The notes under the pieces are model-generated. The model had not been told where the DNA came from, made no database searches, and saw nothing but the letters and a program-made list of their open reading frames with translations. A program made the translations under genes and the position numbers. A stretch of 64,000 nt of DNA from Azorhizobium oxalatiphilum (lineage in GTDB: Bacteria > Pseudomonadota > Alphaproteobacteria > Rhizobiales > Xanthobacteraceae): assembly GCF_014635325.1 (NCBI RefSeq), contig NZ_BMCT01000005.1, forward strand, positions 1 through 64,000. Reading direction: 5' to 3'. Of the stretch, positions 52,781-61,957 are shown in pieces (the stretch's first letter is position 1; each line of letters starts with the position of its first letter).

Positions 52781-53658
52781 GGAACTTCGATCAGTTCAGC
52801 ATCACGCAGGCCGTGCTTGAGCGGATTGCGAACGCCCCCGACGCGCGGACCCGGCAGATCAGCGAGGCCCTCGTCCGCCATCTGCACGATTTCATCCGCG
52901 AGGTGCGGCCCACGCAGCAGGAGCGGGAGCAGGGCATCGCCTTTCTCACCGACACCGGTCACATGTGCACGGGGACGCGGCAGGAGTTCATCCTGCTCTC
53001 CGACACGCTTGGCGTCTCCATGCTGGTGGACGCCATCAACCACGATCATCAGAAGGCGGTGACTGAAAGCACGGTGCTCGGCCCCTTCTATGTGGAGGGC
53101 CCGCCAGAGATGGCCTGCGGCACCGATATCTCCGGCGGCCTGCCGGGTGAGCCCATGTACGCATGGGGTACAGTCACCGACCCCGACGGGCTGCCGCTTC
53201 GGGATGTCATTGTCGATGTCTGGCACTCCGACGAGGACGGCTATTACGACGTCCAGCACGAGGAGGACGGCACCGTCGCCCGTGCGCGCTTCCGCACGGA
53301 CGATCAGGGGCGGTTCCATTTCTGGTCGATCAAGCCGGCAGCCTACCCGATCCCGCATGACGGACCGGTGGGCAAGATGCTGGAGGCGCAGGGGCGCCAT
53401 CCCTGGCGACCGGCGCACGTCCATTTCATGATCGATGCCCCCGGTTACGAGAAGCTTGTCACCCACGTCTTCGTCGCGGGGGATGTCTATCTGGACAGTG
53501 ATGCCGTGTTCGGGGTGAAGGACTCGCTCATCTGCGACTTCGCCAGCCATCCGCCCGGCACCGCCCCCGATGGCCGCACCCTCGATCGTTCCTGGTGCGA
53601 GTTCACCTACGACTTCCGCCTCGGCCCGGCATCTCGGGCGGCATCGAGAGCAGCCTAG
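52777..53658 (+). CDS. hydroxyquinol 1,2-dioxygenase (intradiol)
   Basis: This 293-residue intradiol ring-cleavage enzyme contains the Fe(III) ligands of catechol-type dioxygenases: Tyr in EDGYYDVQ, Tyr in KPAAYPIPHDGPVG, and His/His in RPAHVHF. The N-terminal helical linker region (TGHMCTGTRQEFILLSDTLG, GPFYVEGPPEM) matches hydroxyquinol 1,2-dioxygenases. It would cleave 1,2,4-trihydroxybenzene to maleylacetate, the substrate of the reductase at 49381. The start overlaps the preceding gene by 4 bases. Confidence 0.92.
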   Translation: MRNFDQFSITQAVLERIANAPDARTRQISEALVRHLHDFIREVRPTQQEREQGIAFLTDTGHMCTGTRQEFILLSDTLGVSMLVDAINHDHQKAVTESTVLGPFYVEGPPEMACGTDISGGLPGEPMYAWGTVTDPDGLPLRDVIVDVWHSDEDGYYDVQHEEDGTVARARFRTDDQGRFHFWSIKPAAYPIPHDGPVGKMLEAQGRHPWRPAHVHFMIDAPGYEKLVTHVFVAGDVYLDSDAVFGVKDSLICDFASHPPGTAPDGRTLDRSWCEFTYDFRLGPASRAASRAA

Positions 53659-53723
53659 AGCAGGGCATCGTCACGCGTGCGATCGAGAGCCCGGAAAACG
53701 GGCCGATATCGGAGGAGGAAAGC

Positions 53724-55163
53724 ATGTCCAACCAAACGCCCATCGACGGCGTGCCCGGTGATGGCCGGTCGCTCAGCATCACCATGGCCCGGCTCGCGGC
53801 CATCGTCGGGGACCGTGCAACCTCTGCCCCGGGTGTGCGCTCCGATCATGGCCGCAGCGAAGCCTATCATGCGGCAAGTCCGCCGGACGTGGTGGTGTTC
53901 CCGGAGACGACCGCTGAGGTCCAGGCCATCGTGGCGCTGTGCCGTGAGCTCAACTTGCCAATCGTTCCCTTCGGTGCCGGCACGTCGCTGGAGGGAAATG
54001 CCGCCGCGCTCCACGGCGGGGTCTGCCTCGACATGGGACGCATGAACAAGGTGATCGAGGTGCATCCCGAGGACATGGATGTCCGCGTGCAGCCCGGCGT
54101 GACCCGCAAGCAGCTCAACGCATATCTGCGCGATACCGGCCTGTTCTTTCCCATCGATCCCGGCGCGGATGCTTCCATCGGTGGCATGACCTCCACGCGG
54201 GCCTCCGGAACCATGGCGGTGCGCTATGGCACCATGAAGGACAATGTGCTGTCGCTGGAGGTGGTGCTGCCGGATGGCCGCGCGATCCGCACGGCGCAGC
54301 GGGCAAGGAAGTCGGCGGCGGGCTACGACCTCACCCGCCTGTTCACAGGCGCCGAAGGCACGCTCGGCGTGATCACCGAGATCACGCTGAAGCTCCATCC
54401 ACAGCCGGAAGCCATCTCCTCGGCGGTCTGCGCCTTTCCCGACCTTCAGGCTGCGGTGAACACGGCGATCGCCCTCATCCAGTCCGGCGTGCCGGTGGCG
54501 CGGGTCGAACTGCTGGACGCGGTCATGATGCGGGGCATGAACCTGCATTCGAAGCTGGGGCTGCCGGAGGTGCCGCACCTGTTCTTCGAGTTTCACGGCT
54601 CGCAGGCCTATGTGGGTGAACAGGCCGAGACGGCGCAGGCCATCGCCGCGGACTTCGGCGGGCAGGGCTTCCAGTGGGCGACCAGCCCGGAGGAGCGCAG
54701 CCGCCTCTGGCATGCGCGCGAGAACACGCTCTATGCCGGCCTGGCACTCAGGCCGGGCGCGAAGGCGATGATCACCGACGTCTGCGTGCCGATTTCGCGG
54801 CTGGCGGAGTGCCTCGACGCCACGTCGGCTGACATTGCCGAGAGCGGCCTCATCGCGCCGGTGGTGGGACATGTGGGCGACGGCAACTTTCATCTGCTCG
54901 TGCTCATCAAGCCCGACGATGGCGAAGAACTCCAGCGGGCCAAGGCCTTCAACGACCGGCTGATACGTCGGGCCATCGCCCTGGAAGGCACCTGCACCGG
55001 GGAACACGGGGTCGGGGTGGGCAAGATGGACTTCCTGCCCCTCGAACTCGGCGATGCGGTGGACGTCATGCGGCTCCTGAAGGAAGCTATTGATCCCGCC
55101 AGCATCATGAATCCCGGAAAAATCTTTCGCGCCCGGCCTCCCGTTGAAGGAGACGCATCATGA
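53724..55163 (+). CDS. FAD-linked oxidase/dehydrogenase (GlcD/D-lactate dehydrogenase type)
   Basis: This 479-residue flavoprotein has the PCMH FAD-binding fold (PFGAGTSLEGNAAALHGGV, GADASIGGMTSTRASGTMAV) and the C-terminal substrate domain with HVGDGNFHLL and CTGEHGVGVGK, which contain the His and Glu residues of D-2-hydroxyacid dehydrogenases. It would oxidise a D-2-hydroxy acid to a keto acid and pass electrons to cytochrome or quinone. GGAGGAGGAAAG precedes the ATG at 53724. It overlaps the ABC ATPase gene by 4 bases. Confidence 0.92.
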   Translation: MSNQTPIDGVPGDGRSLSITMARLAAIVGDRATSAPGVRSDHGRSEAYHAASPPDVVVFPETTAEVQAIVALCRELNLPIVPFGAGTSLEGNAAALHGGVCLDMGRMNKVIEVHPEDMDVRVQPGVTRKQLNAYLRDTGLFFPIDPGADASIGGMTSTRASGTMAVRYGTMKDNVLSLEVVLPDGRAIRTAQRARKSAAGYDLTRLFTGAEGTLGVITEITLKLHPQPEAISSAVCAFPDLQAAVNTAIALIQSGVPVARVELLDAVMMRGMNLHSKLGLPEVPHLFFEFHGSQAYVGEQAETAQAIAADFGGQGFQWATSPEERSRLWHARENTLYAGLALRPGAKAMITDVCVPISRLAECLDATSADIAESGLIAPVVGHVGDGNFHLLVLIKPDDGEELQRAKAFNDRLIRRAIALEGTCTGEHGVGVGKMDFLPLELGDAVDVMRLLKEAIDPASIMNPGKIFRARPPVEGDAS

Positions 55164-56710
55164 GAGCGGTCATGGACACGACGGCGCTCATTGAGCCTGC
55201 GCCGCCGCCGGCCCCGGATCGGGCACCCCTGCTGGAGCTTCGGGGGATCTCGAAGAACTTTCCCGGCGTGAAGGCGCTGGACGACGTGTCGTTCGGAGTG
55301 TGGCCGGGCGAGGTGCATATGCTCCTCGGTGAGAATGGAGCCGGTAAGTCCTCGCTCATGAAGGTGCTGTGCGGCGCCTATCAGGCCGATGCCGGCGACT
55401 ATTTCCATAACGGTGAGAAGATCGAGATCCGCTCGCCGGCGGATGCGCGGCGGTTCGGGATCGCGGTCATCTTCCAGGAATTCTCGCTGGTTCCCTATCT
55501 GGACGTGGCGCAGAATATCTTTCTGGGCCGGGAGTTTGCCTCCGCCATTCCCGGCATCATGGACCGGCGACGGCTCTACCGCGAAGCGCAGGCCGTGCTG
55601 GACCTCATCGGCCTCGACGTGGACCCGCGCACCAAGGTCCATAGCCTTGGGGTCGCGCAGCAGCAGATGGTGGAGATCGGCAAGGCGCTGTCCCAGGATG
55701 CCCGCATTCTGGTGATGGATGAGCCCACCGCAGCACTCTCCGACCGCGAGACCGAACGCCTGTTCGAGGTGATGCGGCAGCTTCAGGCCAAGGGCGTCGC
55801 CATCGTCTACATCTCCCACCGCATGGCCGAGGTGTTTGCCCTCGGCGACCGCATCACCGTACTGCGCGACGGCAAGCTGGTCGGCAGCGCGCTGCCGGGC
55901 GAGACCTCGCCTGACGAACTGGTCCGGATGATGGTCGGGCGCAATGTGGACATGTCCTATCCAAGGCGCTTCAGCACGGCACCGGGCGAGCTGGTGCTCG
56001 ATGTCCGGAATGTCTGTGCGGCCAATGGCATCCGGGACATCAGCCTGACGGTACGGTCGGGAGAGATCGTCGGGCTGTGCGGGCTCGTCGGCTCCGGTCG
56101 CACCGAGGTTGCCCGCGCCATTTTCGGCGCGGATGAGGTGACGGCCGGCGAGGTGCACCTGTTCGGCAAATCCCATTCGGGCGGCCCTGCGGCGACGACG
56201 CGGGCTGGCGTGGGCCTGATCCCCGAGAGCCGGAAGTCCGAGGGCCTCGCGCTGATCCGCACGGTCAGCGACAATCTCGCCGTGGCAGGCCTGCCAAAGC
56301 TCTTTCCGAACATGATGTTCTCGCGCGGCAAGGCGCGGCGGTCGGCTGAGGAGCTGATCAAGCGCCTGCGCATCGCCACGCCGTCACCGAACCAGAATGT
56401 CGCCCTCCTGTCCGGCGGCAACCAGCAGAAGGTGGTGATCGGGAAATGGCTGGCTGCGGGTACGCGCCTGTTCATCTTCGATGAGCCCACGCGCGGCATC
56501 GATGTGGGCGCGAAGTCGGAGATCTTCGCATTGATCGATCAACTGGTCGCGGAGGGGGCGGCGGTCCTGATGATCTCCTCCGAGCAGGCGGAGATCGTCC
56601 ATGTCTGCGATCGCGCCTACGTCATGCGCGGCAAGCGCATCGTCGGGGAATTGTCCCGCGCGGAACTGTCCGAAGAGAACATCGTCCGAATGGGGATGCA
56701 CGATGACTGA
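55160..56710 (+). CDS. ribose-type ABC transporter ATPase (RbsA/XylG-like)
   Basis: This 516-residue double ATPase has two nucleotide-binding domains: Walker A GENGAGKSS and signature SLGVAQQQMVEIGKALS with DEPTAALSD in the first; GLVGSGRTE, LSGGNQQKVVIGKWL and DEPTRGIDVG in the second. The second Walker A lacks the usual Lys, as is common in this family. It energises import by the two permeases and binding protein encoded downstream. It overlaps the next gene by 8 bases. Confidence 0.95.
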   Translation: MRAVMDTTALIEPAPPPAPDRAPLLELRGISKNFPGVKALDDVSFGVWPGEVHMLLGENGAGKSSLMKVLCGAYQADAGDYFHNGEKIEIRSPADARRFGIAVIFQEFSLVPYLDVAQNIFLGREFASAIPGIMDRRRLYREAQAVLDLIGLDVDPRTKVHSLGVAQQQMVEIGKALSQDARILVMDEPTAALSDRETERLFEVMRQLQAKGVAIVYISHRMAEVFALGDRITVLRDGKLVGSALPGETSPDELVRMMVGRNVDMSYPRRFSTAPGELVLDVRNVCAANGIRDISLTVRSGEIVGLCGLVGSGRTEVARAIFGADEVTAGEVHLFGKSHSGGPAATTRAGVGLIPESRKSEGLALIRTVSDNLAVAGLPKLFPNMMFSRGKARRSAEELIKRLRIATPSPNQNVALLSGGNQQKVVIGKWLAAGTRLFIFDEPTRGIDVGAKSEIFALIDQLVAEGAAVLMISSEQAEIVHVCDRAYVMRGKRIVGELSRAELSEENIVRMGMHDD

Positions 56711-57659
56711 TCACGCCCTCTCCCCCTCACGCCCGCTGCGCCTGCCTTCGGTTCCGGGCGTGGCCATCTCGCTGGTCGGGCTGGTGCTCCTGTTCGCCTT
56801 CTCAAGTCCCGGCTTCCTCTCGACCGGAAATCTGTCGAACATCCTCGTCCAGTCGGTGATCCTGCTCCTCATCGCCCTGCCGATGACCCTGATCATCATG
56901 ACCGAGGGATTGGACCTGTCCATGGGGGCGGTGCTGACCCTGGCTTCGCTGGTTCTGGCGCTGATCATCGTCTCCACGCAGTCGCTGATACTGGGGCTGC
57001 TCGGCGCGCTCGCCGTGGGACTGGCGTTCGGCTTCGTCAACGGCAGCCTCGTCGCGGTGCTGGGTATTCCGCCTTTCGTGGCGACGCTCGGCACCCTCGG
57101 CGCGGCGCAGGGGCTGGCGCTCATCGTGTCGGACGGGCAGAGCGTGGTGGGCATTCCGCGTTTCGTGCGGCAGGCCTATTCCGGCACGGTCGCCGGCATC
57201 CCCACGCCGATCCTGATCGGAATCGGCTTCTACGCGCTGTTCCATGTGCTGCTCTATTATACGCGGTTCGGCACCTATATCCGCGCCCTGGGCGGCAACC
57301 GGGATGCCCTGACCCTGGCCGGCGTGCGGTGGCGCCCCATCCTGATCGCCGTCTACATGCTTGGCGGGTCGATGGCCGGCGTCGCTGCCTTGCTGATGAC
57401 CGCCCGCATGAATGCCGGGCATCCCACAGCCGCCATCGGCATGGAGTTCGATGCCATCGCCGCCGTGGCGCTGGGCGGCACCTCGTTCGAGAAGGGCAAT
57501 GGCTGGATCTTCGGCACGCTTCTGGGCGTGCTCACCGTGGGCGTGCTCCGGAACGGCCTGAACCTCATGGCCATTCCCTCCTCGGTGCAGGTGGCCTGCA
57601 TCGGCGCTCTCGTCATCTTCGCCCTCTTCATCGACGGCATGCGGAGCCACAAGTCATGA
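56703..57659 (+). CDS. ribose-type ABC transporter permease 1
   Basis: This 318-residue RbsC-type permease has about eight to ten membrane helices, with typical segments PMTLIIMTEGLDLSMGAVLT, GIPPFVATLGTLGAAQGLAL and IGMEFDAIAAVALGGTSFEK. It overlaps the ATPase gene by 8 bases and permease 2 by 4 bases. Two different RbsC-like permeases are encoded, so the importer is probably a heterodimer. Confidence 0.93.
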   Translation: MTDHALSPSRPLRLPSVPGVAISLVGLVLLFAFSSPGFLSTGNLSNILVQSVILLLIALPMTLIIMTEGLDLSMGAVLTLASLVLALIIVSTQSLILGLLGALAVGLAFGFVNGSLVAVLGIPPFVATLGTLGAAQGLALIVSDGQSVVGIPRFVRQAYSGTVAGIPTPILIGIGFYALFHVLLYYTRFGTYIRALGGNRDALTLAGVRWRPILIAVYMLGGSMAGVAALLMTARMNAGHPTAAIGMEFDAIAAVALGGTSFEKGNGWIFGTLLGVLTVGVLRNGLNLMAIPSSVQVACIGALVIFALFIDGMRSHKS

Positions 57660-58630
57660 GCATCGCCAGCAACGCCTCGGCGGGGGCTCCCCGCATTCAC
57701 CTGTCGCAGGATATGCAGCAGATCATCTACCGTCTGCTGGCGGCCGGCCTGCTGTGCCTCGCCCTGAGCCTGGCGACGGACGCCTTCCTCACCTCCAACA
57801 ACATCCTGAACGTGCTGCGGCAGGCCAGCCTGCTGTTCTTCCTGGCTTCGGGTCTCACGCTGGTCATCCTCACCGGCGGGCTCGACCTCTCGGTCGGGGC
57901 GAATATCGGGCTGTCTGCGTGCCTCGCCGCAACCGTCATCAAGGCGACCGGCTCGCCGATCCTGGGCACGCTGACGGGCCTTGCGACCGGCTGTGTGATC
58001 GGCATCTGCAACGGCCTCATGGTGGCCAAGCTGCGGATCCCTTCGTTCATCGCCACCTACGGCATGCTCTGGGTGCTGCATGGCATCACCTACTATTACA
58101 TGGCGGGTGAGACGATTCACGGCTTCCCGCCGGGCTTCCGTCAGATCGGCTCCGGCCATTTTCTGGGCATCCCCATCCCGGTCTATCTGATGGTCGGCTT
58201 CCTCGTGGCGGGCACGGTCTTCGCCCAGCGCACGGTGTGGGGGCAGCAGATCTATGCCATCGGCGCCAATCCGGTGGCGGCGCGGCTGACGGGCATTCCG
58301 ATCGATCGCCGCCTGATCCTCGTCTATGCCTTCTCCGGGGCGATGGCTGGCGTGGCCTCCATCGTCTTCCTCGCCCGCCTCAACTCGGCGGAGGGGGACA
58401 TCGGCGAGGCGTTGACGCTGCCGGCTATTGCCGCCGTGCTCATTGGCGGCGCGTCGCTGTTCGGCGGGGTCGGAAGCGTGTTCGGCACCTTCATTGGAGC
58501 CTTGATCCTGACGCTCGTGCTGAATGGCATGAATCTTCTGTCGGTCAACGCCAACTGGCAGCCGCTCGTCACGGGGGTGATCGTCATCTTCGCCGTGTGG
58601 CTGGACATGTACGGCCGGCGGAAAGCGTAA
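57656..58630 (+). CDS. ribose-type ABC transporter permease 2
   Basis: This 324-residue RbsC-type permease contains LTLVILTGGLDLSVGANIGL, RIPSFIATYGMLWVLHGITY and ALTLPAIAAVLIGGASLFGG. It is homologous to permease 1 in fold but not closely identical in sequence. Start at 57656 overlaps the preceding stop by 4 bases. It would form the transmembrane channel with permease 1. The binding-protein gene follows after 43 bases. Confidence 0.93.
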   Translation: MSIASNASAGAPRIHLSQDMQQIIYRLLAAGLLCLALSLATDAFLTSNNILNVLRQASLLFFLASGLTLVILTGGLDLSVGANIGLSACLAATVIKATGSPILGTLTGLATGCVIGICNGLMVAKLRIPSFIATYGMLWVLHGITYYYMAGETIHGFPPGFRQIGSGHFLGIPIPVYLMVGFLVAGTVFAQRTVWGQQIYAIGANPVAARLTGIPIDRRLILVYAFSGAMAGVASIVFLARLNSAEGDIGEALTLPAIAAVLIGGASLFGGVGSVFGTFIGALILTLVLNGMNLLSVNANWQPLVTGVIVIFAVWLDMYGRRKA

Positions 58631-58673
58631 CGAAGCGTACCCAAGCCAAATAATAAACGCGGGAGGAAACAGG

Positions 58674-59648
58674 ATGTCGAACTTCAAGATCCTTGCGGCG
58701 GCTCTGCCCTTCGCCGTGATGGCCACCGGCGCGATGGCGGCGGACGAGACCATCGCCGTCTTCACCAAGAACCAGACCAACCCCTATTTCCAGACGGTGC
58801 GCGTGGGGGCGGACGCGGCGGCCAAGTCCATGGGCGCCAAGGTGGTGCACTACATTCCCACCAAGCCGGACTCGATCCCCGAGCAGTTGAGCCAGATCGA
58901 GGACGTGATCGTGAAGAAGCCGAGCGCGATCGTGTTCGTGCCGGTGGACTACAAGGCGATGGTACCGGGTGTGGAGCAGATCAACGATGCCAAGATCCCG
59001 GTGGTGAATGTCACCGACCGCAGTGCCGGCGGCAAGTTCCTCGCCTTCGTCGGCGCCGACGACTACAGCCTCGGGCTCGAGACCGCGCGTTATCTGCTCA
59101 AGGAGATGGGCGGGAAGGGCAATGTGGTGATCCTGGAGGGCGTGAAGGGATCGCTCACCAATGTCGATCGCGTGCGCGGATTCAACGACGCGCTCAAGGA
59201 GTTCAAGGACGTGAAGCTGTTGGCCAGCCAGCCGGCGAATTACCAGCGGCTTCAGGGGCTTCAGGTGATGGAGAACCTGATGCAGTCCCATCCGCAGATC
59301 GACGGCATTCTGGCCGCGAATGACGCCATGGCCGTTGGCGCGATCGAGGCGCTGGACGGCGCCAACCGCAAGGCCAAGGTGGTCGGGATCAACGGCACGA
59401 AGGAAGCCGTGGATGCCATCAAGGCCAACAAGCTTCTGGCCACCGGCGACTACAACGGCTTCCTGCAGGGGTGCATCGGAACCATGGCGGCAATCCGGGC
59501 CCTGCGGAACGAGACAATCGTGACCGAAGTGGTGCTGAAGCCCACGGTCGTCAATGCCAGCAACTATCAGCCTTATGACCGGCCGTTGGAATCGCGTGCT
59601 TGCCCTTCCTGGAGCGAGGTCGAGGCGATCTCGACGAAGACGAACTGA
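58674..59648 (+). CDS. ribose-type ABC transporter binding protein (RbsB-like)
   Basis: This 324-residue periplasmic protein has a signal peptide (MSNFKILAAALPFAVMATGA, cleavage after AMA) and the type I sugar-binding fold (ETIAVFTKNQTNPYFQTVRV, GILAANDAMAVGAIEALDGA, VGINGTKEAVDAIKANKLLA). GGGAGGAAAC precedes the start. Despite sugar-family similarity, such proteins also bind aromatic and heterocyclic ligands; the operon content suggests an aromatic or N-containing substrate. Confidence 0.93.
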   Translation: MSNFKILAAALPFAVMATGAMAADETIAVFTKNQTNPYFQTVRVGADAAAKSMGAKVVHYIPTKPDSIPEQLSQIEDVIVKKPSAIVFVPVDYKAMVPGVEQINDAKIPVVNVTDRSAGGKFLAFVGADDYSLGLETARYLLKEMGGKGNVVILEGVKGSLTNVDRVRGFNDALKEFKDVKLLASQPANYQRLQGLQVMENLMQSHPQIDGILAANDAMAVGAIEALDGANRKAKVVGINGTKEAVDAIKANKLLATGDYNGFLQGCIGTMAAIRALRNETIVTEVVLKPTVVNASNYQPYDRPLESRACPSWSEVEAISTKTN

Positions 59649-59708
59649 TCAGATGATTGATTGGGAGGCGGCGCGTGGTCGTCTCCCAGATTGCTCCGGG
59701 AGCGCCAC

Positions 59709-59996
59709 ATGCTGTTTGTCATTCATGCCGTCGATCACAAGGACGGCCTTGCAACCCGTCTTGCCCATTACGACGCGCACAAGGCGTTTCTGTCCGATAC
59801 CTCGTCTTTCGGCGTCGCGATCGTCATGTCCGGGCCGCTGGTTGCCGACGATGGGCAGACCATGATCGGCAGCCTGTTTCTCATCGAGGCGCCGGACCGC
59901 GCCGCGATCGAGCGGTTTCATGACGCGGATCCGTTCCGCCGAGCGGGCATTTGGGAGCGGGTGACGATCACCGCATTCATCCGCCGGCAGGGGTAG
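59709..59996 (+). CDS. YciI-like protein
   Basis: This 95-residue protein has the YCII fold (LFVIHAVDHKDGLATRLAHY, SGPLVADDG, EAPDRAAIERFHDADPFRRA). The conserved His and Asp in HYDAH and DDG are the catalytic pair seen in this family. The family includes TftG, the 5-chlorohydroxyhydroquinone dehydrochlorinase that works with a hydroxyquinol dioxygenase in chlorophenol degradation. Its place at the end of an operon with hydroxyquinol dioxygenase and maleylacetate reductase makes a similar role on a hydroxyquinol derivative plausible. Confidence 0.85.
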   Translation: MLFVIHAVDHKDGLATRLAHYDAHKAFLSDTSSFGVAIVMSGPLVADDGQTMIGSLFLIEAPDRAAIERFHDADPFRRAGIWERVTITAFIRRQG

Positions 59997-60110
59997 GGGA
60001 GCCTGCGCGCCGGGACGCGCGATCCGGTTCCCGGCGAGCACGTTCGAAGGCCATGATCGCCACGTGGACGCAGCGATCATGGCTGGCGTGGAGTGACTGG
60101 CAGGTCTCGC

Positions 60111-61310
60111 TCAGCCCGCAAGAAACAGCTCTACACCTCTGGCCAGAACCTGAAGACCCAGGCGCAGATCGTCAGGCGAGGTGTCTTCCCGATAGTGGTG
60201 ACTGATCCCGTCGATGGAAGGCACGAACAGCATGCTGACCGGAAGCAGTTGAGACAGGATCTGGCTGTCGTGAATGGCCCCGCTCGGCATGGACTGCCAC
60301 TTGCCCGGGCAGAGTTCGCTTGCCGCTTGTCTCAGCGCCGCCTGCATCGACGGGTCGCAGGGCGACGGCGTGGTGTGGCCGATCGGCTCGATCGAGACGG
60401 TGCAACGCTCGCGTCTGTTGGCCTCCTGGCAGATCGAGCGAAGGCATCTCTCCATGGCGTCGAGAATGTTCGGATCCAGATCCCGGAACGAAAAATACAG
60501 TTCGGCGCGTCCCGGGATGATCTGCGCGGAGTTGGGTTCGAGCACGATCTTGCCGGTCGTCCATACGCTTCGAGGGCCGCAGACGCGCGGAAACTCGTTG
60601 TCTATGGCGGCAAGAATGCGCACCGCGGAGAGCCCGGCATCCCTGCGTTCCGCCATCGTGGTCCCGCCGGTGTGATCCTGCTGGCCCTCCACGATGATCT
60701 TCCATTGGCGGATGCCGACGATGCCGGTGACGACGCCGATGCGCTCACCGGCTCGCTCAAGCTGCGTGCCTTGCTCTATGTGCATTTCAAAGGCGCCCTT
60801 GTAGCGCGCCTCATCCAGTCGAAGGCGGGGAACCCCGTCGAGCCCGACCCGCTTCAGAGCATCGCGGAGGGGAGAACCGTTATGCCGGTTCCGCGCCGCG
60901 TCCATGTCCTGCTCGCTGAATTGTCCGATGAGACTGCGCGCCCCGATGAAATCGCCGAAATGGGCTTCCTCGTCGCAATAGGCGCAGACGTCGACGGACA
61001 TGCCCGCACGCGCCAGCGCCAATGCCGCCACGACGCCGAGCACGCCGTCGAGCCAGCCGGCGTAATTCTGCGTTTCGAGATGGCTGCCGACCAGAACGAA
61101 CGGCCCTGGCCCCTTATTCCGGCCGAATACGTTACCAATACCGTCGATCGTCGCCTCGAGGCCCACCGCCTCCATCTCGCGCGCAAGCCACCGACGGGAT
61201 TCCATGTCGTCGTCGCTAAAGGTCGGTCGATGGACGCCGGTATCGTTGAATCGTCCGATCTGCCGCAGAGTGTCTAAGTCTTGCAAGAACCTTTCGACAT
61301 CAATATTCAT
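60111..61310 (-). CDS. M20-family N-carbamoyl amino acid hydrolase/allantoate amidohydrolase
   Basis: This 399-residue metallo-amidohydrolase has GSHLETQNYAGWLDGVLGV (metal His and Asp), CDEEAHFGDFIGARSLIG, FEMHIEQGTQLERAGERIGV, QDHTGGTTMAERRDA and the C-terminal DGISHHYREDTSPDDL. It would cleave a carbamoyl or ureido group. It is only distantly similar to the carbamoylase at 37253 and is preceded by a TetR gene 47 bases upstream on the same strand, so the two may form an operon. It converges with the hydroxyquinol operon. Confidence 0.9.
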   Translation of the reverse strand: MNIDVERFLQDLDTLRQIGRFNDTGVHRPTFSDDDMESRRWLAREMEAVGLEATIDGIGNVFGRNKGPGPFVLVGSHLETQNYAGWLDGVLGVVAALALARAGMSVDVCAYCDEEAHFGDFIGARSLIGQFSEQDMDAARNRHNGSPLRDALKRVGLDGVPRLRLDEARYKGAFEMHIEQGTQLERAGERIGVVTGIVGIRQWKIIVEGQQDHTGGTTMAERRDAGLSAVRILAAIDNEFPRVCGPRSVWTTGKIVLEPNSAQIIPGRAELYFSFRDLDPNILDAMERCLRSICQEANRRERCTVSIEPIGHTTPSPCDPSMQAALRQAASELCPGKWQSMPSGAIHDSQILSQLLPVSMLFVPSIDGISHHYREDTSPDDLRLGLQVLARGVELFLAG

Positions 61311-61357
61311 CTTGGCCGTTCCCGTTACGAGAGACTGGGATTCAATAAATCAGGCGT

Positions 61358-61957
61358 CTACTTTTTCGCTTTCGCGGCATCGAGCAATAGTCCGATTGCC
61401 CAGGCAGAAGCCTTGCCTGCGTCGCGGCCTTCCAACTGCCAGTGGTCCTTCATGATCTGCCAGGCGGAGGTCGTGAAAAGCAGGTGGACCACCGCCTCCA
61501 GATAGGACTTCTCCTGCCGGCTGAGGCCCTTGCTGGCGTCCTTCAAGCTTTTCCGGAAGGCTGCCTGACGGGCCTTGTTGTCTCTCAGGCGAACCTCCCG
61601 GCCTGCGACCGAAACGTTCAGGGCATGCACCGTGCCGCTGTTCCGCTCCAGTGCCTCGAACAGGTCGGGAGGCAGATCGACAAGGTCGGCTTCACAGTCA
61701 GGCCAGACCGGAACGCCCAGACGTTCATTGGTCCGCGACAGGAAGGCGTCCAGAAGCGCGTCCTTGTCCTTGAAATAGCGGAAGATGGTTCGGCGGCTTA
61801 CACCGGCTTCCTTCGAGAGATCGTCGAACGAGAACGCCTCGTCCGGTTGCCGCTCGAAGATCGTCCCGACGGCCTCAAGGATGCGCTCGCGCGTCACTTT
61901 CGCCTGTTCATCGCGAAGCGACATGCGAACCGTATGTGACACTGGAGAGGCACTCAT
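61358..61957 (-). CDS. TetR-family regulator
   Basis: This protein of about 199 residues has an N-terminal TetR DNA-binding domain (RERILEAVGTIFERQPDEAF, DLSKEAGVSRRTIFRYFKDK) and a helical effector domain. The start is uncertain: ATG at 61957 lies inside a palindrome and has no strong ribosome binding site, and ATG at 61924 is an alternative that would place the palindrome upstream as an operator. It precedes the M20 hydrolase by 47 bases and is divergent from no gene. Confidence 0.85.
   Translation of the reverse strand: MSASPVSHTVRMSLRDEQAKVTRERILEAVGTIFERQPDEAFSFDDLSKEAGVSRRTIFRYFKDKDALLDAFLSRTNERLGVPVWPDCEADLVDLPPDLFEALERNSGTVHALNVSVAGREVRLRDNKARQAAFRKSLKDASKGLSRQEKSYLEAVVHLLFTTSAWQIMKDHWQLEGRDAGKASAWAIGLLLDAAKAKK

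Noticed and set aside
53655-55007. Minus-strand open frame antisense to the FAD oxidase
   Set aside because: No recognisable domain is present and the sense strand has a full flavoprotein with strong motifs.
57353-58780. Minus-strand open frame antisense to the RbsC-type permeases
   Set aside because: Its composition is charged and low-complexity, as expected for the complement of membrane-helix codons.
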